From contig MWCR01000002.1 in assembly GCA_002070095.1 (NCBI GenBank), forward strand, positions 1 to 64,000: a stretch of DNA of 64,000 nt. Reading direction: 5' to 3'. Below the pieces are notes generated by a model. The model ran no database searches. It was not told the origin of the DNA and worked only from the letters and a program-made list of their open reading frames with translations. Origin of the DNA: Parcubacteria group bacterium ADurb.Bin192 (GTDB lineage: Bacteria; Patescibacteriota; Patescibacteriia; 2-12-FULL-60-25). Position 1 is the first letter of the stretch, and each line of letters begins with the position of its first letter. The translations under genes and the position numbers were made by a program. This document shows positions 57,013-64,000 of this stretch, one piece after another.

Positions 57013-58113
57013 TCACAGATGGTCGATTTGACGAATTACTCCACCGCCCAGGCATTCAGAACCCCGATACACAACCGCGGACTGGCCAATAGCCGCGGCT
57101 TTAACCGGCTGTTTAAACTCAAGACTCATCTCGCCGGCCTTCGACCCCTTTATCAACCGAGCGGCGCAGGCTGTTTGACGGTATCTGACCTGAACCTGCA
57201 CGGACAAGGGCAAGGACGGGCTTTGACCGCTGATCCAATGCAAATCCCCCAGCCTTAAGCGCTTGGCCTGCAGCCAGGGATGTCTATCCGAATCAACCAC
57301 TGTCAGGATATTTTTTTTCAAATCTTTATCGGCCGCATACCAAGCATGCCGGCCCGCAACTTTGATCTGCTGGCGTTGCCCGATGGTATATAAATGCAAA
57401 CCTTGATGTTCTCCCAGCACCTCGCCTTTATCTGAAATTATCCGGCCGGGCTTTGATTTGATCCGCTGTTTTAAAAAATCTTGAAAGTTGATTTTACCGA
57501 TAAAACAAATACCCTGACTATCCGGTTTTTCAGCCGTCGGCAAACCAAAGGCCGCGGCTTTACGCCTGACGGCACTCTTTTGTAAATGACCGATCGGAAA
57601 AATGACGTGAGACAAAGCCTCCTGCGGAACTCGATAAAGAAAATAAGACTGATCTTTATCTTTGTCCAAACCCTTGTACAAATGAGCCTGCCGTCCGTCT
57701 GACTTGATTCTGGCATAATGCCCGGTGGCCATGGCTTCAAAACCCAAAAGCTTGGCCTTTTGCCAAAACATGCCAAACTTAACGTATTCATTGCATAAAA
57801 CGTCTGGATTGGGCGTATATCCGGCTTTATAAGCTTTAATCATGGCCTCCACCACCAGGCGCCGATATTGATCTTCAAAATCAAAAGTCATGAACGGAAT
57901 GTCCAATACCGCCGCGGCTCTCATGGCATCCCTGCGCTCGGACCTCCAACTGCATTCACCGCTGAAAACATCTTTGGTTTGGGACCAATTTTTGATAAAA
58001 CAACCGCTCACGTCAAAACCACGCTCTTTAAGCAAAGCCGCGGCCACCGAAGAATCCACGCCCCCGCTCATGGCCACCAATACTTTATTTTTTTTTAACT
58101 TTCTGCCTGTCAT
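57013..58113 (-). CDS. mnmA: tRNA-specific 2-thiouridylase MnmA
   Basis: It makes the 2-thio group of U34 in tRNA-Lys, -Glu and -Gln. The PP-loop is VLVAMSGGVDSSVAA, with DYRRDAM-like SERRDAMRAAAVLDIP. The catalytic cysteines are both present: NPDVLCNEYVKF (about 105) and GICFIGKI (about 200). ATGHYARI and HLYTIGQRQ also match. Length 366 aa is normal. Its ATG overlaps the rlmN stop by 4 nt. tRNA-Lys(UUU) in this window (20149) is an expected substrate. Confidence 0.98.
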   Translation of the reverse strand: MTGRKLKKNKVLVAMSGGVDSSVAAALLKERGFDVSGCFIKNWSQTKDVFSGECSWRSERRDAMRAAAVLDIPFMTFDFEDQYRRLVVEAMIKAYKAGYTPNPDVLCNEYVKFGMFWQKAKLLGFEAMATGHYARIKSDGRQAHLYKGLDKDKDQSYFLYRVPQEALSHVIFPIGHLQKSAVRRKAAAFGLPTAEKPDSQGICFIGKINFQDFLKQRIKSKPGRIISDKGEVLGEHQGLHLYTIGQRQQIKVAGRHAWYAADKDLKKNILTVVDSDRHPWLQAKRLRLGDLHWISGQSPSLPLSVQVQVRYRQTACAARLIKGSKAGEMSLEFKQPVKAAAIGQSAVVYRGSECLGGGVIRQIDHL

Positions 58114-59126
58114 GACTGATTTTTACCGGCTAATTGACCGCAGGCGGCCTTGATTTGTTCGCCAAAAGATACACGCTGCGTAATTGAGAGCCCGTTCTTT
58201 CTGATATGTTCAAAAAATTCCCGTCTGCGCTTTTCGTCAGTCGCCTTAAAAGTTCCGGTATCATGATATTTAATCAAATTAATATGCGCCAACTGTTTTA
58301 ACGGCCCAAGCAATTTGACCAATTTTTCCGCTTGTTCCAAACCGTCATTGACTCCGTTTAACATGACATACTCAAACATCACTTTTCTGTTGGTGCGCTT
58401 CAAATAGTCTTTGACCGCGTCCATTAGTTTGTCCAGAGAATAGGCCTTGGCCACGGGCATTATTTGAGCACGCAAGAGTTGGTCGGGCGCGTGCAATGAA
58501 ATGGCCAAATTGACCTGCGGAGCCTCTTTGGCCAACCTTTGAATACCCGGGATGATGCCGCAGGTCGAGATGCTGATGTGGCGGGCGCCCAAGCCAAAAT
58601 AATCAGGATGCATCAAAAGACGCAAAGTTTCAAAAACATTGTCCGGATTATTAAAGGGCTCGCCCATGCCCATAAAAACAATATTGGTGACTTTAGCCTC
58701 TTGTTGATTGAGTATTCTGGCGGCTTGGATTACCTGATCCACTATCTCTTCAGCTGACAGATTGCGAGTAAAGCCCAAAGTTCCGGTAGCGCAAAAACCA
58801 CAGCCCATGGCACAGCCCACTTGCGATGAAATACAAACCGTATTCCGGCCGTCTTGGTGCCTGATGATGACGGTTTCGATAAAATGACGATCCTCGGTTT
58901 CCAATAACAATTTAATGCTCGAAAATTCTAGATCCGGTGAAGTTTCAGCTAACTTAAGCGGAGACCAGGCTAAAGACCGGCATTCCAGTCTCAAGTCCTT
59001 GGGCCAGGTGCTTATATCATCCCAAGAGCCTAAAAAATCTTTATAATAAGCCCGCATCGCTTGCTGAAAACGATACTTGGGCGCTTTAAGCTCGTTTAAC
59101 TTGGCTTCAAAATTTTGGTGATTCAT
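58110..59126 (-). CDS. rlmN: 23S rRNA/tRNA adenine C2-methyltransferase RlmN
   Basis: This radical-SAM enzyme methylates A2503 of 23S rRNA and A37 of some tRNAs. The cluster motif CAMGCGFCATG is followed by GNP-like EPFNNPDNV and HISISTCGIIPGI. The second essential Cys is in AACGQL at the C-terminus, and the partner Cys region is also intact. Length 338 aa is normal. It sits 5' of mnmA with ATGA overlap, so two RNA-modification enzymes are co-translated. The 135 bp upstream hold no gene. Confidence 0.97.
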   Translation of the reverse strand: MNHQNFEAKLNELKAPKYRFQQAMRAYYKDFLGSWDDISTWPKDLRLECRSLAWSPLKLAETSPDLEFSSIKLLLETEDRHFIETVIIRHQDGRNTVCISSQVGCAMGCGFCATGTLGFTRNLSAEEIVDQVIQAARILNQQEAKVTNIVFMGMGEPFNNPDNVFETLRLLMHPDYFGLGARHISISTCGIIPGIQRLAKEAPQVNLAISLHAPDQLLRAQIMPVAKAYSLDKLMDAVKDYLKRTNRKVMFEYVMLNGVNDGLEQAEKLVKLLGPLKQLAHINLIKYHDTGTFKATDEKRRREFFEHIRKNGLSITQRVSFGEQIKAACGQLAGKNQS

Positions 59127-59261
59127 AACGTATAAAATCCCGAAGGATGCCCAATCATATGCCCGCCAGACAGATTATGCAAGCCCCGCAGATCGTTTCA
59201 AAAACCATATCAAAAAATCTGATCGATGATTAGAGCAATCAATCAAACTTATCTTCAAGCT

Positions 59262-59942
59262 TTATTTGACCATTTGGAGAGATTCTTTTATCCAGCCGGC
59301 CAAAGACTCCATCAACTTGGGGTCGGCCGTAAACAAATGAATGCCGTGACCAGAATTTTTATAGGGAACAAACATCTTTCTATCGGCGGCCGCCTTTTCC
59401 ACTATCTGTTCGGCCGCCTGAAAAGACTCGGGATCATCCCCATCCGAACCCGCGGCCCACAAACAATGATGCGGCTTGACATACAAAGCCTCCTCGACTC
59501 CGTTAATACCCCGATAATCACCGGGCGACAAAAGCACGGCGCCCGCCAGTTCAGGCGACTGACGGAGCATCAACAAAGACAAATTGGCTCCGATTGAAGC
59601 GCCGACCAACATCACCCTGTCTTTGGAATACTGCTTCTTTTGCAGCCAATCCAGGGCCGCTTGCACATCGTTCAAAGTCTGCAGATGCTGAACATCGTCA
59701 AACTGTTTATAGTCCAATTTGGCACCCGAGTCAGTATTAACACTCTCACCATGCCCGCGCATATCAATTGCCAAAGAAGCCACTCCGTATTTGGACAAAA
59801 CTTGTTGAAAGGCCGCCCAAGAACGCCGGTCAACCGGCATCATGTGCAATAAAATAGCCACTCCGACCGTAGTCGAAGCCGGACTCCATTCCCCCACTAT
59901 CTTGACTCCGTCAAAAGTTGTAAAAGACACTTTTTCTGACAT
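59262..59942 (-). CDS. Alpha/beta hydrolase (serine esterase-like)
   Basis: The fold is clear: AILLHMMPVDRRSWAAFQ oxyanion region, DMRGHGES, the nucleophile elbow GASIGAN (about residue 110), an Asp candidate in SDGDDPES, and a late His in NSGHGIHLF. Length 226 aa. The substrate cannot be told; the family includes acyl-esterases and peptidases. There is no signal peptide, so it acts in the cytoplasm. It lies 4 nt after the VirD4-like gene on the same strand and is probably in that operon. Confidence 0.9.
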   Translation of the reverse strand: MSEKVSFTTFDGVKIVGEWSPASTTVGVAILLHMMPVDRRSWAAFQQVLSKYGVASLAIDMRGHGESVNTDSGAKLDYKQFDDVQHLQTLNDVQAALDWLQKKQYSKDRVMLVGASIGANLSLLMLRQSPELAGAVLLSPGDYRGINGVEEALYVKPHHCLWAAGSDGDDPESFQAAEQIVEKAAADRKMFVPYKNSGHGIHLFTADPKLMESLAGWIKESLQMVK

Positions 59943-59946
59943 AAAA

Positions 59947-62136
59947 CTAAAAAGTTACTCTTTCTCCGGGGCGTAAAGTACCCGAAGAACTTAGCGCGTT
60001 GTTGACCGTCTTGGACGTGTTATTAACTGCTTTTGATTTAAAAACCGTCAGTGTACGCGGCGGTTCATCCAGCAGATCACCATTGTCCGGCTTGGGCGCC
60101 GGCCTGTTGGCAAACTCGCTTTTGTGTTTGCTCTTCCCGCTTCTGATACGCTCGTGCTTGAAAAGTTGATTTGAATTCATTTGAACGGAGTTTTCGACCG
60201 CCTGATCCGCCCCCTTGAATTCGTCTTTTTTAACACCATCGGGCCTGACTGTTTTTTCCATCTTTGGTTTATGATTTTCCAAAGCCCGACCCTTGATTTT
60301 TTTAAGTTCCTCCATGAAACTCAAGGCCTTAACCGGTGGTTCGGATTTAGGTGCAGGCTGAACCGCCGGCGCGGCAACCGGTTCTTTTTTGTTTTCAATG
60401 ACCAGATCTCCTACAATCCTGGGACGATTGGGCTTTTCTTCTTTTTTCTCTTCGTGACCCGCGGACCCGCCCTTCTCCCCTCCGGGCCCGTATTTAACGA
60501 TTTTGGACTTGGTCTTCTTTTCCTCGCGCACGATAGGCATACAGTCCGCGCAAAACATAGGCCGGCTCTTATCCAGCTGAATGGGCATATCCCAAACCTT
60601 GCCGCATCGGTCACAGGTATGACTGTACTTCGGTTTATCCTTCTTGCCCTGTACAGGGGGCTTGACCAAAGCCTGTAAACGCTCCGGAGAAATTTTCAAG
60701 TATTCGACCGGTTCAGACCCGGCAGATTCTTTTTCCTCATCAAGCGCAACACTTTGCTGTAAAGCCGAAGGCGTATAGCCGCCCAACTGCTTTTTCTCTT
60801 CTTCGATATTTGACTCCGCTCCTCTTAAAGTGGCTGCCGCTTCCATGCCGCTCCAGCGCAAAACCTTTTCTTCGATGTTAGACCGAGGCACCGCGTACCT
60901 TTCTCTTGAAACAGCTATAACCTTGGCCGCATTGCCCGAATAAACGGCCATGGGCGGCAAAGTGGTGGCCGAAAAAGGCGTGGTCGCCACTCCATCCACC
61001 ATAAGTTTTAAATAAATGTTGTACTTGGGCAGATTAACCAAATCTTCAGGCGTGAACGTGGGCGTAAATTCCTGTTCCAAAAAAGTGGCGTCCGCGCCCC
61101 CTACTCGAAAAGTCAGTATGGTGCCGGCATTACCCATGACCGCGGCCCTGACCTCTTCGGTCAGCTGTTCGATGTACTGATGAGCCACCGTCAAATTCAG
61201 ATGATATTTTCTGGCTTCAGACAGAATTGAAGCAAAAGATTCGTTGGCGAAATTTTGAAATTCGTCGACAAACAGATAAAAATCGCGGCGGTCGTCTTCC
61301 GGCAAATCCACGCGTTCCATGGCCGCCATTTGCAAACGTGAAATGATCATACCTCCCAATAACCGCATGTTTTCTTCTCCGATCCTGCCTTTGGACAAAT
61401 TAACGATAAAAATCTTGCCGCTGTCCATGATATCGCGCACATCGATGGTGGAACGAACCTGCGACACAATATTTCTAACGATCGAAGCGGACAAAAATTG
61501 GCCCACTTTGTTTTGAATCGGAGCAATGGCTTCAGTCTGATACTTTTCACTCCAAGTGGTAAATTCAGCCACCCAAAAAGTTTTCACGATAGGATCTCTG
61601 ATCTTGGTGATGACGCGCGCCCTGTATTCAGAATCAACCAGCAGACGGTTAATACCCAATAAAGTCGCTCCCGGATAATCCAACAGCGCCAAAACGCAGT
61701 TGAGCAAAATATACTCCATACGCGCGCTCCACACATCCGGCCAAATCTTTTTAAACACGCCCATCAGACCGCTGGCCACCAAATGCTTTTGACTGTCTTT
61801 AACGGTTTCCAGAATATTAAAGCCAACGGGATAGTCCAAATCCGCCGGATTAAAATAAACCACGTCGTTAATGCGGTTGGAAGGTATGTAATCCAATATC
61901 TTTTCGGCCGTGTCGCCGTGCGGATCTATGTAACAAACTCCATGCCCGGCCATGATATCGGACATGACCATGTTTTCCTGCAAAACGGTTTTTCCCATGC
62001 CCGTCTTGCCGATAATATAGATATGCTTTCTCCGATCATCGGTTTTAATGCCAAAACGCCGGCGCTGATTCCTGAAATTGGTTTCAGCGAACAAAGTTAT
62101 CTCATTTTCATGGTCATGATCGTAATTGATGGACAT
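59947..62136 (-). CDS. VirD4/TraG-like ATPase with zinc ribbon (729 aa)
   Basis: It is a P-loop ATPase of the HerA/VirD4/TraG group, which pumps DNA or protein at membranes. Walker A is IIGKTGMGKT (41-50), with YIDPHGDTAEKILDYIP just after, Walker B is YLFVDEFQNF (about 290), and SEARKYHLNLTVAHQY contains the conserved Gln/His sensor region. No N-terminal membrane helix is present, unlike VirD4. Residues about 515-545 form a four-Cys zinc ribbon (CDRCGKVW, CADC). A long charged, Pro-rich tail follows. It begins 3 nt after the membrane partner gene. Confidence 0.88.
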   Translation of the reverse strand: MSINYDHDHENEITLFAETNFRNQRRRFGIKTDDRRKHIYIIGKTGMGKTVLQENMVMSDIMAGHGVCYIDPHGDTAEKILDYIPSNRINDVVYFNPADLDYPVGFNILETVKDSQKHLVASGLMGVFKKIWPDVWSARMEYILLNCVLALLDYPGATLLGINRLLVDSEYRARVITKIRDPIVKTFWVAEFTTWSEKYQTEAIAPIQNKVGQFLSASIVRNIVSQVRSTIDVRDIMDSGKIFIVNLSKGRIGEENMRLLGGMIISRLQMAAMERVDLPEDDRRDFYLFVDEFQNFANESFASILSEARKYHLNLTVAHQYIEQLTEEVRAAVMGNAGTILTFRVGGADATFLEQEFTPTFTPEDLVNLPKYNIYLKLMVDGVATTPFSATTLPPMAVYSGNAAKVIAVSRERYAVPRSNIEEKVLRWSGMEAAATLRGAESNIEEEKKQLGGYTPSALQQSVALDEEKESAGSEPVEYLKISPERLQALVKPPVQGKKDKPKYSHTCDRCGKVWDMPIQLDKSRPMFCADCMPIVREEKKTKSKIVKYGPGGEKGGSAGHEEKKEEKPNRPRIVGDLVIENKKEPVAAPAVQPAPKSEPPVKALSFMEELKKIKGRALENHKPKMEKTVRPDGVKKDEFKGADQAVENSVQMNSNQLFKHERIRSGKSKHKSEFANRPAPKPDNGDLLDEPPRTLTVFKSKAVNNTSKTVNNALSSSGTLRPGERVTF

Positions 62137-62139
62137 ATT

Positions 62140-63480
62140 TTAGACCTGCGGCAAATTATACGGAGGTTCAACCGTTTTGGCTTCACGCTTTTTTAAATGC
62201 GGGGCTTTTACTTGAAAAGTATGCGGAAAATGCCAATAAGTAGCCAGCTCTTCGGTGCACATGTAATGCGGAGGCATGCCGTCCCAGGCCGATCTTGATT
62301 TATAATGAGCAATTAATTTGGTTTTATGCCAATTATTGCGCTTGTCCTTAAAAAACCAAAAACTGCCGCTCAAACCCACTTTGCGCAGTTCAGGCTTAAG
62401 AGACAGCATATCGTTGGCATTCATCTGTTTCATGAAACCCACAAAAGAATTGATGACTTTGGGCTTTTTAAAAACCTGTTTTTTGCCGATATACAAAAAT
62501 CTGATTTTGGTTTTATAAGCTATTTTTGACAACTTGTTTTCCGTGGCCTCCAGCACCTTGCGTTCGCCCGGACTTAAATTGAACATTCTCAAATCCATGC
62601 CCTTATCGTCTTTTTTGGCCGGAGCCGCCGCCGAACCCATAAACTCATTGGCGATCATGATAAACAAATTAAACGGGGCCAGTACTATCTTTTCCAACAA
62701 GCTCGGCTTACTCTCTATTTTTTCTCCTTTCAGCTTTTTAATGACAATCTGGCCTAACTGCTGATACTCCTTCTGTTCAATGGGCACGGCTACGAACTGC
62801 AGCCAGGCTTGTTCACCCGGTCCCAAACGTGAAAAACCTTCCAATAAAACAGCCAAGGGATCTTTCAGCTCGCCGCTCATGGAATGCTCGAAAACCGGAT
62901 AAGTTTTGAGCGGAAAAATATCCGTGCTTAACTTGTTGGGCGCGGGAATCATTTCCGTGCCCCAGGCATCATATTCCGGGTCAGGATATGAAGACGGTAC
63001 TTGTTTGGCATAATCTTCCACTTCTGAAATTTGAGCTTCGGGATATTGAGAATAAATCGAAGCTTCAATCAGATCACGGAACTGCCTGGTGGTAAAAATA
63101 ATAAACTGTATATTGCCCTCAATGGAAACTATCTCAAAAGAAATTTGATCCTGCACCGCTCCTTTAATCCATTTATCAACCCACGAATGGCTGGAATGCG
63201 CTCCGGCCAAATGCGCGAAGATGTTTTCCACACCTCGCAGAGCCTGACCCGGATCTTTTTCTGTGTTCTTGGGCACATCTATGGCCAGCACGATCCATTG
63301 CTTTTGCCTCATGTGCAACGTCTGCCGCCACTCCAGCCAGCCTAATTTAAAAAGATACCAAAAAACATAAATAAAAATCAGCCATCCGCCATGCGTAAAA
63401 ATATAAAACATGGCCTGGAACGGACTGCTTCCCATGCTGTTCAACAAGGCGTTAATATCAAACGCGGCTAATTCCCCCAT
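62140..63480 (-). CDS. Membrane partner of the VirD4-like ATPase (446 aa, unnamed family)
   Basis: One membrane helix (about 26-46) is followed by a soluble part. It has VLAIDVPKNTEKDPGQALRG, FIIFTTRQFRDLIEASIYSQ and YPDPEYDAWGTEM, a central predicted amphipathic region (LLEKIVLAPFNLFIMIANEF, about 268-287) and C-terminal KSRSAWDGMPPHYMCTEELA. I recall this pattern adjacent to HerA/VirD4-like ATPases in candidate-phyla genomes, but cannot name the domain with certainty. The ATPase gene starts 3 nt after it, pointing to one membrane complex. A TAATAT box sits 6 nt before its ATG. Confidence 0.7.
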   Translation of the reverse strand: MGELAAFDINALLNSMGSSPFQAMFYIFTHGGWLIFIYVFWYLFKLGWLEWRQTLHMRQKQWIVLAIDVPKNTEKDPGQALRGVENIFAHLAGAHSSHSWVDKWIKGAVQDQISFEIVSIEGNIQFIIFTTRQFRDLIEASIYSQYPEAQISEVEDYAKQVPSSYPDPEYDAWGTEMIPAPNKLSTDIFPLKTYPVFEHSMSGELKDPLAVLLEGFSRLGPGEQAWLQFVAVPIEQKEYQQLGQIVIKKLKGEKIESKPSLLEKIVLAPFNLFIMIANEFMGSAAAPAKKDDKGMDLRMFNLSPGERKVLEATENKLSKIAYKTKIRFLYIGKKQVFKKPKVINSFVGFMKQMNANDMLSLKPELRKVGLSGSFWFFKDKRNNWHKTKLIAHYKSRSAWDGMPPHYMCTEELATYWHFPHTFQVKAPHLKKREAKTVEPPYNLPQV

Positions 63481-63533
63481 GCCAGTATATTAGCACACAA
63501 TAAAACACGCAGAAAGAGCTAAACCTTGTGATT

Positions 63534-64000
63534 TTATTTCACCCGGGCGGCTTTACGCTGCAAACTGATTTTGTGCCAAGTCACCAGCAAAGGCGTGGCG
63601 ATAAAAATCGAAGAATAAGCACCCGTGGCAATACCCACTATTAAAGCCAAGGCAAAATCTTTGATGCTGTCGCCGCCAAACAAGAAAACCGCCACCAAGG
63701 CCAGCAAAGTCGTAACCGTGGTATTGATTGACCGCCAAATAGTTTGATTCAATGAGACGTTAACGATTTCTTCAAACGTACCCGTGGATCTTTGCAAGTT
63801 TTCGCGCACGCGATCCAGCACCACAATCGTATCATTAATCGAATAACCCATGATGGTTAATATGGCCGCGATAAAAGCCGTCCCGATTTCCACATTGTTC
63901 AGTTTACCTAAAAGCGCAAATAAACCAACGGGAGTAATGATGTCGTGAAAAGCCGTAATAATGGTTATCAAGCCGTATTTCCAAGCTTTAACCGGCACGG
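63534..64000 (-). CDS. secF: Protein translocase subunit SecF (C-terminal part; 5' end off window)
   Basis: SecF with SecD uses proton flow to help SecYEG export. The visible part is the C-terminal membrane half: FHDIITPVGLFALLG, YSINDTIVVLDRVREN, SINTTVTTLLALVAVFLFGG, and GIATGAYSSIFIATPLLV. These match the SecF family, in the RND-like helix bundle. The reading frame continues past 64000, so the N-terminus and the first helix are missing; any SecD would be further right. The gene ends with a short basic tail. Confidence 0.95.
   Translation of the reverse strand, partial: VPVKAWKYGLITIITAFHDIITPVGLFALLGKLNNVEIGTAFIAAILTIMGYSINDTIVVLDRVRENLQRSTGTFEEIVNVSLNQTIWRSINTTVTTLLALVAVFLFGGDSIKDFALALIVGIATGAYSSIFIATPLLVTWHKISLQRKAARVK

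Noticed and set aside
59226-59597. Plus-strand 123-codon frame over the alpha/beta hydrolase
   Set aside because: It is antisense to a gene with a complete catalytic pattern and shows no motif.

Overview
The window looks like a piece of a streamlined, monoderm-type Candidate Phyla Radiation (Patescibacteria) chromosome read with the standard genetic code. This is an inference from several features: short versions of core proteins (an RpoA of 232 aa without the alpha-CTD, an AlaRS of 624 aa without the C-terminal C-Ala region, a PriA homologue without helicase motifs), tightly packed operons with 4-nt ATGA overlaps, promoters that sit almost on the start codon, and intergenic spaces filled with REP-like palindromes and ACGT/CATGT-word arrays. 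I cannot place it to a class from the sequence alone.

Layout, left to right. 1-2622 (-): a Cys/Asp-rich lipoprotein with MopE-type modules, running off the left edge. 2831-4106 (-): two unrecognised membrane proteins, followed by a 640-bp palindrome field. 4747-10387 (-): a heat-shock cluster hrcA-grpE-hsp20-dnaK-DUF3467-dnaJ behind one sigma70-like promoter and a perfect CIRCE operator. 10433-15813 (-): an AbrB-like regulator, a MacA-like adaptor, an ABC ATPase and two MacB/FtsX permeases. 15810-20008 (-): a glycosyltransferase, a translin-family protein and a MurL-MurD fusion. 20149-20223 (+): tRNA-Lys(UUU). 20600-24250 (-): a cell-wall cluster with mraY, ftsW and a murG-like gene. 24298-24906: a NifU-type protein and ribosomal protein L27, divergent from overlapping promoters. 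24924-28458 (-): pyrG, a Nudix hydrolase and a CtpA-type protease. 28594-29937 (+): an anchored PEGA-domain protein. 29939-35653 (-): rmlA, rmlB, a HIT protein, two unknown membrane proteins and a GT39-like membrane glycosyltransferase. 35705-41993 (+): a secreted lysozyme-like protein, a LigB-like protein, a degenerate PriA, def, a Nudix-YwbE fusion and fmt. 41973-42458 (-): ogt. 42960-48674 (-): a surface-polysaccharide cluster with a flippase and two fused glycosyltransferases. 48943-50149: small unknown genes within repeat-rich DNA. 50188-54269 (-): the infA-rpmJ-rpsM-rpsK-rpsD-rpoA-rplQ-rplM-rpsI operon. 54276-64000 (-): alaS, an unknown GAF-like membrane protein, mnmA, rlmN, an alpha/beta hydrolase, a VirD4-like ATPase with a membrane partner, and the end of secF.

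How the genes fit together: much of the window builds the envelope. MurL-MurD, MraY, MurG and FtsW make peptidoglycan. RmlAB, the flippase, the fused glycosyltransferases and the ligase-like protein make surface glycan. SecF, the CtpA-type protease, the lysozyme-like protein and the lipoprotein export, process or populate the surface. The rest is translation (ribosomal operon, L27, AlaRS, Fmt, Def), RNA modification (MnmA, RlmN) and proteostasis (CIRCE regulon).

Most notable points: the MurL-MurD fusion; a 16-bp exact copy of the rpsI 3' end flanking a 537-bp insert beside what may be the displaced rpsI terminator; the MopE-type lipoprotein; mosaic intergenic repeats with a conserved junction; repeated near-leaderless promoters, including a back-to-back pair sharing a -35; the Nudix-YwbE fusion; and a bacterial translin-family gene.
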